Shown here piece by piece: positions 31,629 through 39,723 of a stretch of DNA of 64,000 nucleotides. Where the stretch lies: contig CAKORV010000002.1 of assembly GCA_934101625.1 (NCBI GenBank), forward strand, positions 1 through 64,000, written 5' to 3'. The DNA is from an uncultured Bacilli bacterium. GTDB lineage: Bacteria; Bacillota_I; Bacilli_A; RF39; UBA660. The notes beneath the pieces are model-generated. The model was not told the DNA's origin and did not search any database. It saw nothing but the letters and a program-made list of their open reading frames with translations. Position 1 is the stretch's first letter. Each line of letters begins with the position of its first letter. Made by a program: the position numbers and the translations under genes.

Positions 31629-33380
31629 ATGAATAGAAGTATTTGGAAGAATTTAAAATCTACATATAAATATGCAAAGAAGGGTAAAAAATATTTAGGA
31701 TTTTTTTTAATAGGAAATATTCTTATAACTATTTTTTCTATAATTGTTCCTTTAATAGTTGCTAGGAGATTAATATTATTAACTAGTGGTTTATTTCAAA
31801 AATTATTGATTGTTTCTTTTGCAATATTTTTATGTGAAATAATAATCAATGTAATAGTTTATTTTACAAATTACGTTTATAATATGTTTTATTATGATGT
31901 TCATAAAAACTTACAAATAGAGTTAATTAGGGAAACTTTGAAGATAACACAAAATGATTTAAATACACATTCATCTGGAGTTTTTATAGAAAGAATAAAT
32001 AATGATACAAATAATGTAACTGAAATATTTACGGAAACTATTGATTATTTAATTAAAATAGTGGGTAATATAGGTATTTTAGTTAGTATTTGTTTTATTA
32101 ATATTTATTTAGGTTTAGTTTATATTATATATATTATAGTAATTGTATTTTATAATAAATATTCTAGTAATATTAATTATAAAAATCGAGATAAGTGGAA
32201 AGATAGTATGGAAAAGATTGAAGGGTTTTCTTCTGAAATAGTGAGAGGTGCTAAGGATATAAAAATACTTAATGCTGAAGAATCTTTTTTAGATAGGGCT
32301 AAAGTATATATGAGTGAAACTAATGATATTGATTATAAATTTCAATGTGATAAATATAAATTAAGATTATTAGGTAATTCTATAAAAGATGGTTATGATT
32401 TATTAATAGCAGTTATTATATATGTTTTACTTGTTTCTAATATGATATCAGTGGAATATGTTTTAATTATTTATAGTTATCATAATAAGGTTAAGAATGC
32501 TGCAAATGATATAGAATATCTTATAGAAACGTTAAAACAATTTAATTTAGCTGCTAATCGCATATTTGGAATATTAGAAGGTAATGAGTTTTCAAAAGAA
32601 TGTTTTGGTTCTGGAAGACTTAAAAAAATGGAAGGAAATATAGAGTTTAAAAATGTTTGTTTTCAGTATGAGGATAATGTACCAATATTAAAAAATATGA
32701 ATTTTAAAATAAATGCTAATGAAGTAGTTGGATTTGTTGGACCTTCTGGTGGTGGTAAGAGTACAATATTTAATTTAATAAGTGCTTTATATAGACCGAG
32801 TAAAGGAATTATTACTTTTGATGATATAGATATTAATACTTTGGATAAATCTAGCATACGTGGTAATTTGTCTGTTATTAGTCAAAATGCATATATTTTT
32901 AATATGAGTATTATGGATAATTTAAAGGTTGTTAAGAAAGGTGCTAAAGAAAAAGAAATTAAAGAAGCATGTCGTTTAGCATGTCTTGATGAGTTTATAG
33001 AAAGTTTACCAAATAAGTATGATACTATAGTAGGTGAAGGTGGTGTGACTTTATCTGGTGGTCAAAGACAGAGGTTGGCGATTGCTAGAGCATTATTATT
33101 AAAAACAGAAGTATTACTTTTTGATGAAGCAACAAGTGCTTTAGATAATGAAACACAAACCAAGATTCAAGATGCAATAAATAATTTAAAGGGAGAATAT
33201 ACAATTTTAATTATTGCACATAGATTATCAACTATAATAGATGCTAATAAAATATTTGTAATTAATGATGGAAAAGTTGAAGCAGTTGGAAAGCATGATG
33301 AATTGTTAAAAATAAGTAAAACATATCAAAAGTTGTATAAAAAAGAAATAAGTAAAAAAGATGATGACAAATTTGCTTGA
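31629..33380 (+). CDS. ABC exporter, fused membrane and ATPase domains (MsbA-like)
   Basis: A 583-residue half-transporter of the type IV exporter fold. Six membrane helices occupy about residues 1-310, starting with YLGFFLIGNILITIFSIIVP. The ATPase has Walker A VGPSGGGKST, a Q-loop (SVISQNAYIF), signature TLSGGQRQR, Walker B VLLFDEATSALD and switch IAHRLST. It most likely works as a homodimer, since no second half lies beside it. Substrate unknown; lipids, peptides or drugs are all possible. It has its own promoter, and the rpsO promoter -35 overlaps its stop codon. Confidence 0.93.
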   Translation: MNRSIWKNLKSTYKYAKKGKKYLGFFLIGNILITIFSIIVPLIVARRLILLTSGLFQKLLIVSFAIFLCEIIINVIVYFTNYVYNMFYYDVHKNLQIELIRETLKITQNDLNTHSSGVFIERINNDTNNVTEIFTETIDYLIKIVGNIGILVSICFINIYLGLVYIIYIIVIVFYNKYSSNINYKNRDKWKDSMEKIEGFSSEIVRGAKDIKILNAEESFLDRAKVYMSETNDIDYKFQCDKYKLRLLGNSIKDGYDLLIAVIIYVLLVSNMISVEYVLIIYSYHNKVKNAANDIEYLIETLKQFNLAANRIFGILEGNEFSKECFGSGRLKKMEGNIEFKNVCFQYEDNVPILKNMNFKINANEVVGFVGPSGGGKSTIFNLISALYRPSKGIITFDDIDINTLDKSSIRGNLSVISQNAYIFNMSIMDNLKVVKKGAKEKEIKEACRLACLDEFIESLPNKYDTIVGEGGVTLSGGQRQRLAIARALLLKTEVLLFDEATSALDNETQTKIQDAINNLKGEYTILIIAHRLSTIIDANKIFVINDGKVEAVGKHDELLKISKTYQKLYKKEISKKDDDKFA

Positions 33381-33405
33381 TTTTTAGAAATTTATGTACT
33401 ATAAT
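33377..33405 (+). promoter_or_regulatory. Promoter of rpsO-pnp
   Basis: TTGATT (33377-33382) and TATAAT (33400-33405) are 17 bases apart. The -35 overlaps the stop codon of the exporter gene. Confidence 0.75.
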
Positions 33406-33425
33406 GTACTTGAAGTTTTATCTTA

Positions 33426-33462
33426 GTTTAAGACATCTCCAGTTCTTCTACTCAGATTAAAC
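33426..33462 (+). promoter_or_regulatory. rpsO leader hairpin, possible S15 autoregulatory element
   Basis: In the ~80-base leader of rpsO, GTTTAA (33426-33431) can pair with TTAAAC (33457-33462), enclosing a pyrimidine-rich loop. Several bacteria regulate rpsO by S15 binding its own leader, but structures differ between lineages. The hairpin is seen; a regulatory function is inferred. Confidence 0.35.
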
Positions 33463-33491
33463 GGATAAATTGATGAAAGGAGAAAATAAAA

Positions 33492-33761
33492 ATGGCTTTA
33501 GCAAAATCAAGAAAAGAAGAATTAGTTAAAGAATTTGGAAGAGGAAATAATGATACTGGTAGTGTTGAAGTTCAAGTTGCAATCTTAACTGAAGAAATTA
33601 AAGAATTAACTGAACACTTAAAAGAACATAAACATGATTTCCATTCTAAAAGAGGTCTTTTACAAAAAGTTGGTAAAAGAAAGAGTTTACTTGAATATTT
33701 AAAGAGAACAGATGTAGTTAGATATCGTAAACTTATAGAAAAATTAGGATTAAGAAAGTAG
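33492..33761 (+). CDS. rpsO: 30S ribosomal protein S15
   Basis: Primary-binding protein of the 16S central domain. The 89 residues match the family, with the conserved [17 protein letters not shown] and [20 protein letters not shown] segments. GAAAGGAG precedes the ATG. pnp follows downstream behind a partial terminator, the usual rpsO-pnp order. Confidence 0.98.
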   Translation: MALAKSRKEELVKEFGRGNNDTGSVEVQVAILTEEIKELTEHLKEHKHDFHSKRGLLQKVGKRKSLLEYLKRTDVVRYRKLIEKLGLRK

Positions 33762-33787
33762 GCACTTGTTTTAAGTGTCTTTTTTTC
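33761..33787 (+). terminator. Terminator between rpsO and pnp
   Basis: GGCACTT (33761-33767) pairs with AAGTGTC (33773-33779) around GTTTT, followed by TTTTTTTT. It probably allows partial read-through to pnp. Confidence 0.8.
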
Positions 33788-33812
33788 TGGATATTTAGGA
33801 AGAGAGGTAGTT

Positions 33813-35960
33813 ATGAAGAGAGTTTTTGAATATGAATTTTTAGGAAAAAAATTAATAGTAGAAACTGGAGAACTTGCTAAACAGGCTAGTGGGGCTGTTT
33901 TAGTTAGATATGAAGATACTGTAATATTAAGTACAGCTGTTATGAGTAATAATGTTAGTACTGCAGATTTTTTCCCACTTACAATACTTTATCAAGAAAA
34001 GTTATATTCTGTAGGTAAAATTCCTGGAGGGTTTATTAAAAGAGAAGGTCGTCCTACTGATGCAGCAACTTTAACTGCTAGGGTAATTGATAGACCTATT
34101 AGACCTATGTTTGATGAGAACTTTAGAAATGAAGTACAAGTTGTTAATACTGTTTTAAGTGTAGATAATGATTATACACCTGAAATGACTGCTTTATTTG
34201 GTTCAAGTTTAGCATTAGGTATTAGTAATATTCCATTTGATGGACCAGTAAGTGGAGTTATAGTTGGTAAGATTGATGGAGAATTAAAGATTAATCCTAC
34301 AGTAGAAGAGATGGAAAGAAGTACAATTAATCTTACAGTAGCAGGTACTAAAAAAGCTATAAATATGGTTGAATCAGGTAGTAAAGAAGTATCTGAAGAA
34401 GAAATGTTGGAAGCTTTGATGTTTGGACATGAATATATTAAAGAATTATGTTTAATACAAGAAGATATTATTAATGAAGTAGGTGTACCTAAAATTGAAG
34501 TAGAGCTTGCTAAGTTAGATGAAAATATAGTTAGAGAAGTAGAAGAAGATATTAAAGATGATATGTGTTCTGCTATACAGATTAAAGATAAGTTAGAAAA
34601 GTATGCTAAGATTGATGAAGTTAAAGAAAGAGCAGTAACTGATTATGAAGAAAAACATAAAGATAGTGAAACTTTAGAAGAAGAATTAAAACAAGTTAAG
34701 AAGATAGCAGATAATATAGAAGGAAATGAAGTAAGAAGATTAATTACTCAAGAAAAAGTAAGACCAGATGGAAGAGGTATGACTGAGATTAGACCACTTT
34801 CAACTGATAAGGATTTACTTCCTAGAACTCATGGTAGTGCATTATTTACTCGTGGACAAACTCAAGCTCTTGCGATTACTACATTGGGTGCTTTAGGTGA
34901 AAATCAAATATTAGATGGAATTAGTGTTGAGGATACTAAGAGATTTATGTTCCATTATAATTTTCCTGCATTTAGTGTTGGTGAAACTGGTAGATATGGT
35001 GCTCCAGGTAGACGCGAAATTGGACATGGTGCTTTAGCCGAAAGAGCATTATTACAAGTAATGCCAAGTGAAGAGGAATTTCCTTATACTGTTAGAGTAG
35101 TAAGTGAAGTATTAGAAAGTAATGGTTCAAGTAGTCAGGCTAGTATTTGTGCTGGATGTATGAGTTTAATGGCTGCAGGTGTTCCAATTACTGCTCCAGT
35201 TGCGGGTATTGCTATGGGACTTATTACTGAAGATGGAACATGTGATTCTAATTATACAATATTAACTGATATTCAAGGATTAGAAGATCATATGGGAGAT
35301 ATGGATTTTAAAGTAGCTGGTACAAGAAAAGGTATTACTGCTTTACAAATGGATATTAAGATTAAAGGAATTAATGAGTCTGTATTTAGAGAAGCATTAG
35401 CGCAAGCTAAGACTGCAAGATTTGAAATATTAGATGTAATGGAGAAAGAAATAGCTGAACCAAGAAAAGAATTAAGTAAGTATGCTCCAAAGACTAGAAT
35501 AATGATGATTAATCCAGAAAAGATTAAAGATGTTATTGGTCGTGGTGGAGAAATGATCACTAAGATTATTTTAGAAAGTTCTAATGTTAAAACAGTAAGT
35601 GATAAAGATGCTGTTAAAATTGATATTACAGATGATGGAAGAGTTGTTGCATATCATACAAGTAGTGAAGTATTAGATAAAGCTATGTCTATGATTGAAC
35701 AAATAGTAAGAGAAGTAGAAATTGGTAAAACTTATACAGGTAAAGTAATTAATGTAGAAGATTTTGGTTGTTTTGTAGAACTATGGCCTGGATGTGAAGG
35801 ACTTGTTCATGTAAGTCAATTAGATACTAAGAGAGTAGAAAAGCCAAGTGATGTTGTAAAAGTTGGAGATGAGATTGTCGTTAAAGCAACTGGTTATGAT
35901 AAACGAGGTAAATTAAATCTGTCAAGAAAAGAAGTTTTGATGCCTAAAAAGGAAGATTAA
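33813..35960 (+). CDS. pnp: Polyribonucleotide nucleotidyltransferase (PNPase)
   Basis: Phosphorolytic 3'-5' exoribonuclease of RNA turnover, a trimer. The 715 residues match the family. The first RNase PH domain opens with a typical [19 protein letters not shown]. The helical linker is followed by the second, catalytic RNase PH domain with [30 protein letters not shown] and [17 protein letters not shown] domain ([17 protein letters not shown]) and a C-terminal S1 domain ([20 protein letters not shown]) complete it. GGAAGAGAGG precedes the ATG. No dedicated promoter was seen. Confidence 0.98.
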   Translation: MKRVFEYEFLGKKLIVETGELAKQASGAVLVRYEDTVILSTAVMSNNVSTADFFPLTILYQEKLYSVGKIPGGFIKREGRPTDAATLTARVIDRPIRPMFDENFRNEVQVVNTVLSVDNDYTPEMTALFGSSLALGISNIPFDGPVSGVIVGKIDGELKINPTVEEMERSTINLTVAGTKKAINMVESGSKEVSEEEMLEALMFGHEYIKELCLIQEDIINEVGVPKIEVELAKLDENIVREVEEDIKDDMCSAIQIKDKLEKYAKIDEVKERAVTDYEEKHKDSETLEEELKQVKKIADNIEGNEVRRLITQEKVRPDGRGMTEIRPLSTDKDLLPRTHGSALFTRGQTQALAITTLGALGENQILDGISVEDTKRFMFHYNFPAFSVGETGRYGAPGRREIGHGALAERALLQVMPSEEEFPYTVRVVSEVLESNGSSSQASICAGCMSLMAAGVPITAPVAGIAMGLITEDGTCDSNYTILTDIQGLEDHMGDMDFKVAGTRKGITALQMDIKIKGINESVFREALAQAKTARFEILDVMEKEIAEPRKELSKYAPKTRIMMINPEKIKDVIGRGGEMITKIILESSNVKTVSDKDAVKIDITDDGRVVAYHTSSEVLDKAMSMIEQIVREVEIGKTYTGKVINVEDFGCFVELWPGCEGLVHVSQLDTKRVEKPSDVVKVGDEIVVKATGYDKRGKLNLSRKEVLMPKKED

Positions 35961-35975
35961 ACTTCTTTCTTTTGA
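35949..35975 (+). terminator. Weak terminator at the pnp end
   Basis: AAGGAAG (35949-35955) can pair with CTTCTTT (35962-35968) around ATTAAA, followed by CTTTT. The stem overlaps the last codons. Confidence 0.4.
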
Positions 35976-36010
35976 TATAATAAAAATGAAGATAGGAAAG
36001 GTGGTAAAAT

Positions 36011-36385
36011 ATGTATGATTTTGAAAACTATACATTAGAAGATATGTATGTGAAAGGAAGAGATGATGCATTTCTATATAAAGGGAATGCTACACAAAGT
36101 ATTATTGAGTACTTAAGTTTTGTAGAAAAACCTGGATTGATAAAAGCTAAAATGGCAAATTATGTTATGGGGTATAAACTAGGAATAATAGAACTTAATT
36201 ATAAGAGTATGGGATTTCCAGTAGAATTTGATAGAAAAGAATTAAAATTATATGTTATAAGTAAGAAGAAAAAGATAGAGGTTTTAACTCCTGAACTTAA
36301 AGAGGCTTTAAGAACTTTGTCTTTAGATATAGCTAATCAAGAAGTAGAAAGTGTGATGAAAAATGATAAACGTTGTGCTATTTGA
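36011..36385 (+). CDS. Hypothetical protein, 124 residues
   Basis: I do not recognise this protein. It is soluble, begins MYDFENYTLEDMYVKGRDDAF, has a central helix (KAKMANYVMGYKLGIIEL) and ends in two lysine-rich helices. AGGAAAGGTGG precedes the ATG, and an extended -10 (TGATATAAT, 35973-35981) may drive it. It overlaps trmL by 23 bases, so the two are translated together. A role beside a tRNA methyltransferase cannot be inferred from sequence alone. Confidence 0.72.
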   Translation: MYDFENYTLEDMYVKGRDDAFLYKGNATQSIIEYLSFVEKPGLIKAKMANYVMGYKLGIIELNYKSMGFPVEFDRKELKLYVISKKKKIEVLTPELKEALRTLSLDIANQEVESVMKNDKRCAI

Positions 36386-36869
36386 ACCTGAAATACCTGC
36401 AAATACTGGAAATATTATGAGAACTTGTGTAGCAACAAATTCTATTCTTCATTTAATTAAACCTTTGGGATTTAGTTTGGAAGATAAATATATCAAAAGA
36501 TGTGGTGTAAATTATATAGATAAGTGTAAATACTTTGTTTATGAAAATATAGATGAATTTTTTGAAAAGAATAATGGAGAATATTACTTTTTTACTAGAT
36601 ATGGACATAAGCCACATACTAGTTTTGATTATTCTAATGATAAGAATATTTATTTATTCTTTGGTAAAGAAAGTACTGGTATTCCTCCATCTATTTTAAA
36701 GCCATATTTAGATAGATGTATAAGAATACCTATGACTGATAATGTAAGAGCACTTAATTTATCTAATACTGTATGTGTGGCGGTTTATGAAGTTTTAAGA
36801 CAAAAAAATTATGAAGGATTATTATTTGATGAACCTTTTAAAGGTACTGATTTTATAGAAAATAGTTAA
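36363..36869 (+). CDS. trmL: tRNA (cytidine/uridine(34)-2'-O)-methyltransferase TrmL
   Basis: SPOUT-class methyltransferase modifying the wobble base of tRNA-Leu isoacceptors. The product has 168 residues. The N-terminus VVLFEPEIPANTGNIMRTC is the family signature. The knotted SAM site has YLFFGKESTGIPPSIL, followed by CIRIPMTDNVRALNLSNTVC. The ATG lies inside the end of the preceding gene. A perfect hairpin follows the stop. Confidence 0.94.
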   Translation: MINVVLFEPEIPANTGNIMRTCVATNSILHLIKPLGFSLEDKYIKRCGVNYIDKCKYFVYENIDEFFEKNNGEYYFFTRYGHKPHTSFDYSNDKNIYLFFGKESTGIPPSILKPYLDRCIRIPMTDNVRALNLSNTVCVAVYEVLRQKNYEGLLFDEPFKGTDFIENS

Positions 36870-36877
36870 AAAGTGAG

Positions 36878-36933
36878 AAATTCGTACAAAATGTACGAAT
36901 TTTACTATATTTTTCGTGCATTTTGTACGAAAA
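36878..36933. repeat. Pair of similar hairpins after trmL
   Basis: AAATTCGTACA (36878-36888) and TGTACGAATTT (36892-36902) form a perfect 11-pair stem with an AAA loop. A second hairpin pairs TTTTCGTGCA (36911-36920) with TGTACGAAAA (36924-36933) around TTT. Both share the CGTRCA/TGTACGAA arms. The first is followed by TTTT and may terminate trmL, but the duplication directly before a decayed gene also suggests a small mobile palindromic repeat. Confidence 0.6.
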
Positions 36934-36936
36934 TGT

Positions 36937-37305
36937 GATTTAACTAAGAAGAATGAATCTCCAATGAAAGCATTTATTAATGAAGATAAGTTTAAATTAT
37001 ATCTGAGTAAGATAAGATTGAAATGTATAAATGTGTGCTTACAGAAAATTATGTTGCTTGTGAATTTTAGTGAGCTATTTTATTATAACTTTAAGAAATA
37101 TGAAATAGATTTTTTAATAAAAATAGATGGTAATATTATTCCAGTAGAAGTTAAAAGTGGTAGAAGAAAAAATAGTAGAAGTTTAAATGAATATATAGAA
37201 AAGTATAAACTATTTTATAGTATAAGACTATCAACGAAAAACTTTGGATTTGAAAATAATATTAAGTCAGTTCCTTTATATGCAATATTTTGTATAAAAA
37301 AATAA
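36937..37305 (+). pseudogene. Remnant of a DUF4143-type AAA ATPase
   Basis: The C-terminal part is the end of an AAA+ ATPase with a DUF4143 nuclease-like tail: KYEIDFLIKIDGNIIPVEVK supplies the D...E-x-K residues, followed by YIEKYK, KNFGFENNIKSVPLYAIF. The first part has SPMKAFINEDKFKLYLSKI, the family segment that normally follows the ATPase domain. Between them the expected TENYVAxEF element is present only in another frame (37035-37070), and it ends in TAG, proving a frameshift plus deletion. Walker motifs and about 300 N-terminal residues are missing. The 129-codon open frame across it is therefore not an intact gene. Confidence 0.85.
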
Positions 37306-37335
37306 TCAGGACTCTAAAATCTTGATTATTTTTCA
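37301..37335. terminator. Bidirectional terminator between the ATPase remnant and HTH copy 2
   Basis: AATAATCAGGA (37301-37311) pairs with TCTTGATTATT (37320-37330), flanked by A residues on the left and TTTT on the right, so it can work on both strands. Confidence 0.72.
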
Positions 37336-37589
37336 TTTAAAACACTTTCATCAAAGAAGTCATCAATTGGTTTTTCTAATACTAGTGCAACTCTCCATAA
37401 AGTTTCTACCGAAAAACCTCTTTTTCCTTCTTCACTTTCTATTCTTCTAATAAATTCAAAACTTCTATCGGTATATAATGCTAACTCTTCTTGAGTATAA
37501 CCTTTTTCTTTTCTAAATTTTCTCATGTTTAATGCTATAATTTTTTTAATATTTTTATTAAAGTCATATTCTTTAAATTTGTAAACCAT
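37326..37589 (-). CDS. Small XRE-family HTH regulator (copy 2)
   Basis: An 87-residue paralogue of the regulator at 28689-28958. ALNMRKFRKEKGYTQEELAL and RSFEFIRRIESEEGKRGFSV make up the Cro/C1-type helix-turn-helix, followed by LWRVALVLEKPIDDFF. The start at 37589 is preceded by GGTGA at 5 bases; ATG codons at 37595 and 37601 are alternatives. It converges on the decayed ATPase and diverges from spoIVA. A CTGGT-3-ACCAG repeat lies in its upstream region. Confidence 0.88.
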   Translation of the reverse strand: MVYKFKEYDFNKNIKKIIALNMRKFRKEKGYTQEELALYTDRSFEFIRRIESEEGKRGFSVETLWRVALVLEKPIDDFFDESVLNEK

Positions 37590-37638
37590 AGGCATCACCA
37601 TACTAATTTTATAATAAAAGAATTAAAAATTATGTAGT

Positions 37639-37651
37639 CTGGTGTGACCAG
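37639..37651. promoter_or_regulatory. Operator-like inverted repeat upstream of HTH copy 2 and spoIVA
   Basis: CTGGT (37639-37643) and ACCAG (37647-37651) are exact inverted half-sites three bases apart. The minus-strand form contains GGTCAC, also present at the promoter of HTH copy 1. An autoregulatory site for the HTH proteins is likely but inferred. Confidence 0.5.
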
Positions 37652-37742
37652 TTTAACTTTTTTTAATAAATTAAAATACTATTTTGTAATACTTTTTTAC
37701 TTATATCATATAGTTTTAATGTAAAATAAAGGAGAAAAAAAT

Positions 37743-39221
37743 ATGGATAAAAAAGAGATACTTGGAAGTATATCCAAGAAAGGTAATGGAGAAATTTATT
37801 TGGGCGTAGTTGGAGCTGTTAGAACTGGTAAATCTACATTTATAAAAAAGGTTATTGAGACTTTAGTAGTACCCAATATAACTGATGAATATGAAAAAAA
37901 GAGATGCTTAGATGAAATACCACAAACTGCTCAGGGTAAACAGATAATGACAATTGAACCTAAATTTGTACCTTCATCTAAGACTGAAATTAAAATAGAT
38001 GAAATGACTACAAGCATAAAGTTAATTGATTGTGTTGGATTTATTACACCAGAAAGTCAAGGTTATATGACTGATGATGGAAAAATGCGTATGGTTAAAA
38101 CACCTTGGTTTAGTGAAGAATTAAGTTTTACTGAAGCGGCTACTATAGGTACTGAGAAAGTTATTAAAGACCATAGTACAATTGGTATAGTAGTGACTAC
38201 TGATGGTTCTATTGGAGAAATGAGTAGAAATAATTATGTTGAAGCAGAAGATAAAGTTATTAATGAACTTAAAAATATTAATAAACCTTTTATAGTAATA
38301 ATGAATACTACTCATCCAAATGATCCTGAAACACTTAGAATATGTGATGAATTAAAGAATACTCATAATGTACCTGTAATGCCTATAAGTATTATTGATA
38401 TGAGAGAAGAAGATATACTTAAAATATTAAAAGAGGCTTTATATGAATTTCCTGTAGTGGATATAGAAGTAAATATTCCTGATTGGGTAACTGTTTTAAG
38501 TAAAGATAATGAAATTAAAAAGACATTTATAGATGCGATGAAGAGTAGTATACATGATGTTGATAAGTTAAGAGATATAGAAAAGATAAATTTAAATTTT
38601 GAAGAGAATGATTATATAAGTAATGCATATATATCTAATTTAGATACTGCGAATGGAAATGTTACTATTAATTTAGAAGCTCCAAATGAATTATATGATC
38701 AAGTACTAAAAGATATTATGGGAGTGAGTATAAATAGTAAAGCAGAACTTTTAAGAGTTTTCCAAGATTTTAAGGAAGGTAAGAGTGAGTATGAAAGTAT
38801 TAAATCTGCTCTTAAACAAGCATATACAACTGGTTATGGTATAGCTTATCCAACAGTTAATGATATGAAACTTGATACACCTGAAGTTATTAAACAAAAT
38901 GGAAGGTATGGGGTTAAACTTAAGGCTAAGGCTACAAGTATACATTTAATAAAAGTAGATGTAGAAAGTACATTTGAACCTATTATAGGAACTGAGATGC
39001 AAAGTAAAGAATTAATAGATTCATTAATGAAAGGACAAGAAGATAATCCTAATAATATTTGGAAGAGTGAATTGTTTGGAAGAAGTTTAGAAGTAATAGT
39101 GGGTGAAGGAATTCAATCTAAACTTAATATGGTACCAGAAAATGTAAGATTTAAATTAAGTCAAACAATAACTAAGATTGTTAATAAAGGTAGTGGAAAC
39201 TTAATTGCTATAGTTATATAG
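37743..39221 (+). CDS. spoIVA: Stage IV sporulation protein A (spore coat basement ATPase)
   Basis: Mother-cell cytoskeletal ATPase that polymerises around the forespore as the coat foundation. The 492 residues equal the Bacillus length. Walker A is GAVRTGKST (24-32), followed by ERA-like regions including IPQTAQGKQIMTIEPKFVPS, VKLIDCVGF-like KLIDCVGFITPESQGY and PFIVIMNTTHP. The C-terminal domain is complete to the end (KIVNKGSGNLIAIVI), the part that anchors SpoIVA at the forespore. AAAGGAG precedes the ATG. A sigma-E-like CATATAGT lies at 37707-37714, without a convincing -35. hup follows, as in Bacillus. Confidence 0.97.
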   Translation: MDKKEILGSISKKGNGEIYLGVVGAVRTGKSTFIKKVIETLVVPNITDEYEKKRCLDEIPQTAQGKQIMTIEPKFVPSSKTEIKIDEMTTSIKLIDCVGFITPESQGYMTDDGKMRMVKTPWFSEELSFTEAATIGTEKVIKDHSTIGIVVTTDGSIGEMSRNNYVEAEDKVINELKNINKPFIVIMNTTHPNDPETLRICDELKNTHNVPVMPISIIDMREEDILKILKEALYEFPVVDIEVNIPDWVTVLSKDNEIKKTFIDAMKSSIHDVDKLRDIEKINLNFEENDYISNAYISNLDTANGNVTINLEAPNELYDQVLKDIMGVSINSKAELLRVFQDFKEGKSEYESIKSALKQAYTTGYGIAYPTVNDMKLDTPEVIKQNGRYGVKLKAKATSIHLIKVDVESTFEPIIGTEMQSKELIDSLMKGQEDNPNNIWKSELFGRSLEVIVGEGIQSKLNMVPENVRFKLSQTITKIVNKGSGNLIAIVI

Positions 39222-39229
39222 CAATTTTT
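39203..39229 (+). terminator. Terminator of spoIVA
   Basis: AATTGCTATA (39203-39212) pairs perfectly with TATAGCAATT (39217-39226) around GTTA, followed by TTT. It is inside the last codons and stop. Confidence 0.72.
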
Positions 39230-39293
39230 GTATTAAAGAAAATACTAAATTAAAAATAATGTGTAAAATTCATGTAAAATTATAAAAAAAACT

Positions 39294-39321
39294 TTGAATT
39301 ATTTCTTGTATATAGTACAAT
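39294..39321 (+). promoter_or_regulatory. Promoter of hup
   Basis: TTGAAT (39294-39299) and TACAAT (39316-39321) are 16 bases apart, with transcription starting about 40 bases before the gene. Confidence 0.6.
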
Positions 39322-39370
39322 TTAAATGTAAGCAGAATAGCTTAAAAAATAAATGACGGAGGTAAATACA

Positions 39371-39643
39371 ATGAGTAAAACTGAATTAGTTGAATTCATC
39401 GCTAGTGAAACTGGCCTAACTAAAGCTGATGCTGGAAGAGCATTAGATGCAACTTTAAAAGGAATTGAGAAAGGTTTAAAAGAAGATGGAAAAGTAACTT
39501 TCGTAGGTTTTGGTACTTTCAGTGCTAAAAAGAGAGCTGCTAGAGAAGGAATTAATCCTTTAACTAAACAACCTTTAAAAGTACCTGCTAAAGTAGTAGC
39601 AAGTTTTAAAGCTGGAAGCAAATTAAAAGATGCTTTAAACTAA
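39371..39643 (+). CDS. hup: DNA-binding protein HU
   Basis: Nucleoid protein, dimeric, bending DNA without sequence preference. The 90 residues match the family: MSKTELVEFIASETGLTKAD, then GKVTFVGFGTFSAKKRAAR leading into the DNA-binding arm with NPLTKQPLKVPAK. The ATG at 39371 follows GACGGAGGT; an in-frame start at 39353 precedes that site and is rejected. It lies after spoIVA, the same neighbourhood as hbs in Bacillus. Confidence 0.97.
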   Translation: MSKTELVEFIASETGLTKADAGRALDATLKGIEKGLKEDGKVTFVGFGTFSAKKRAAREGINPLTKQPLKVPAKVVASFKAGSKLKDALN

Positions 39644-39666
39644 AAGCCTAACGGCTTTTTTCTTTT
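39643..39666 (+). terminator. Terminator of hup
   Basis: AAAGCC (39643-39648) pairs with GGCTTT (39653-39658) around TAAC, followed by TTTTCTTTTT. Confidence 0.82.
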
Positions 39667-39674
39667 TATATAAG

Positions 39675-39703
39675 TAGACATTCTTGTCGAATTTTAGTAT
39701 AAT
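39675..39703 (+). promoter_or_regulatory. Promoter of the LCP gene and possibly the polysaccharide cluster
   Basis: TAGACA (39675-39680) and TATAAT (39698-39703) are 17 bases apart, 20 bases before the ATG. Confidence 0.65.
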
Positions 39704-39723
39704 TATCTCATGAGGTAATTAAG

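Noticed and set aside
36916..37305. 129-codon frame as an intact gene
   Set aside because: The sequence is only the tail of a DUF4143 ATPase, with part of the motif set in another frame; it is recorded as a pseudogene.
37686..37714. Sigma-E promoter of spoIVA
   Set aside because: CATATAGT fits a sigma-E -10, but no acceptable -35 at 13-15 bases was found, so it is mentioned only as a possibility.
39322..39621. 99-codon minus-strand frame over hup
   Set aside because: It is the antisense shadow of the HU gene and has no promoter or ribosome binding site.
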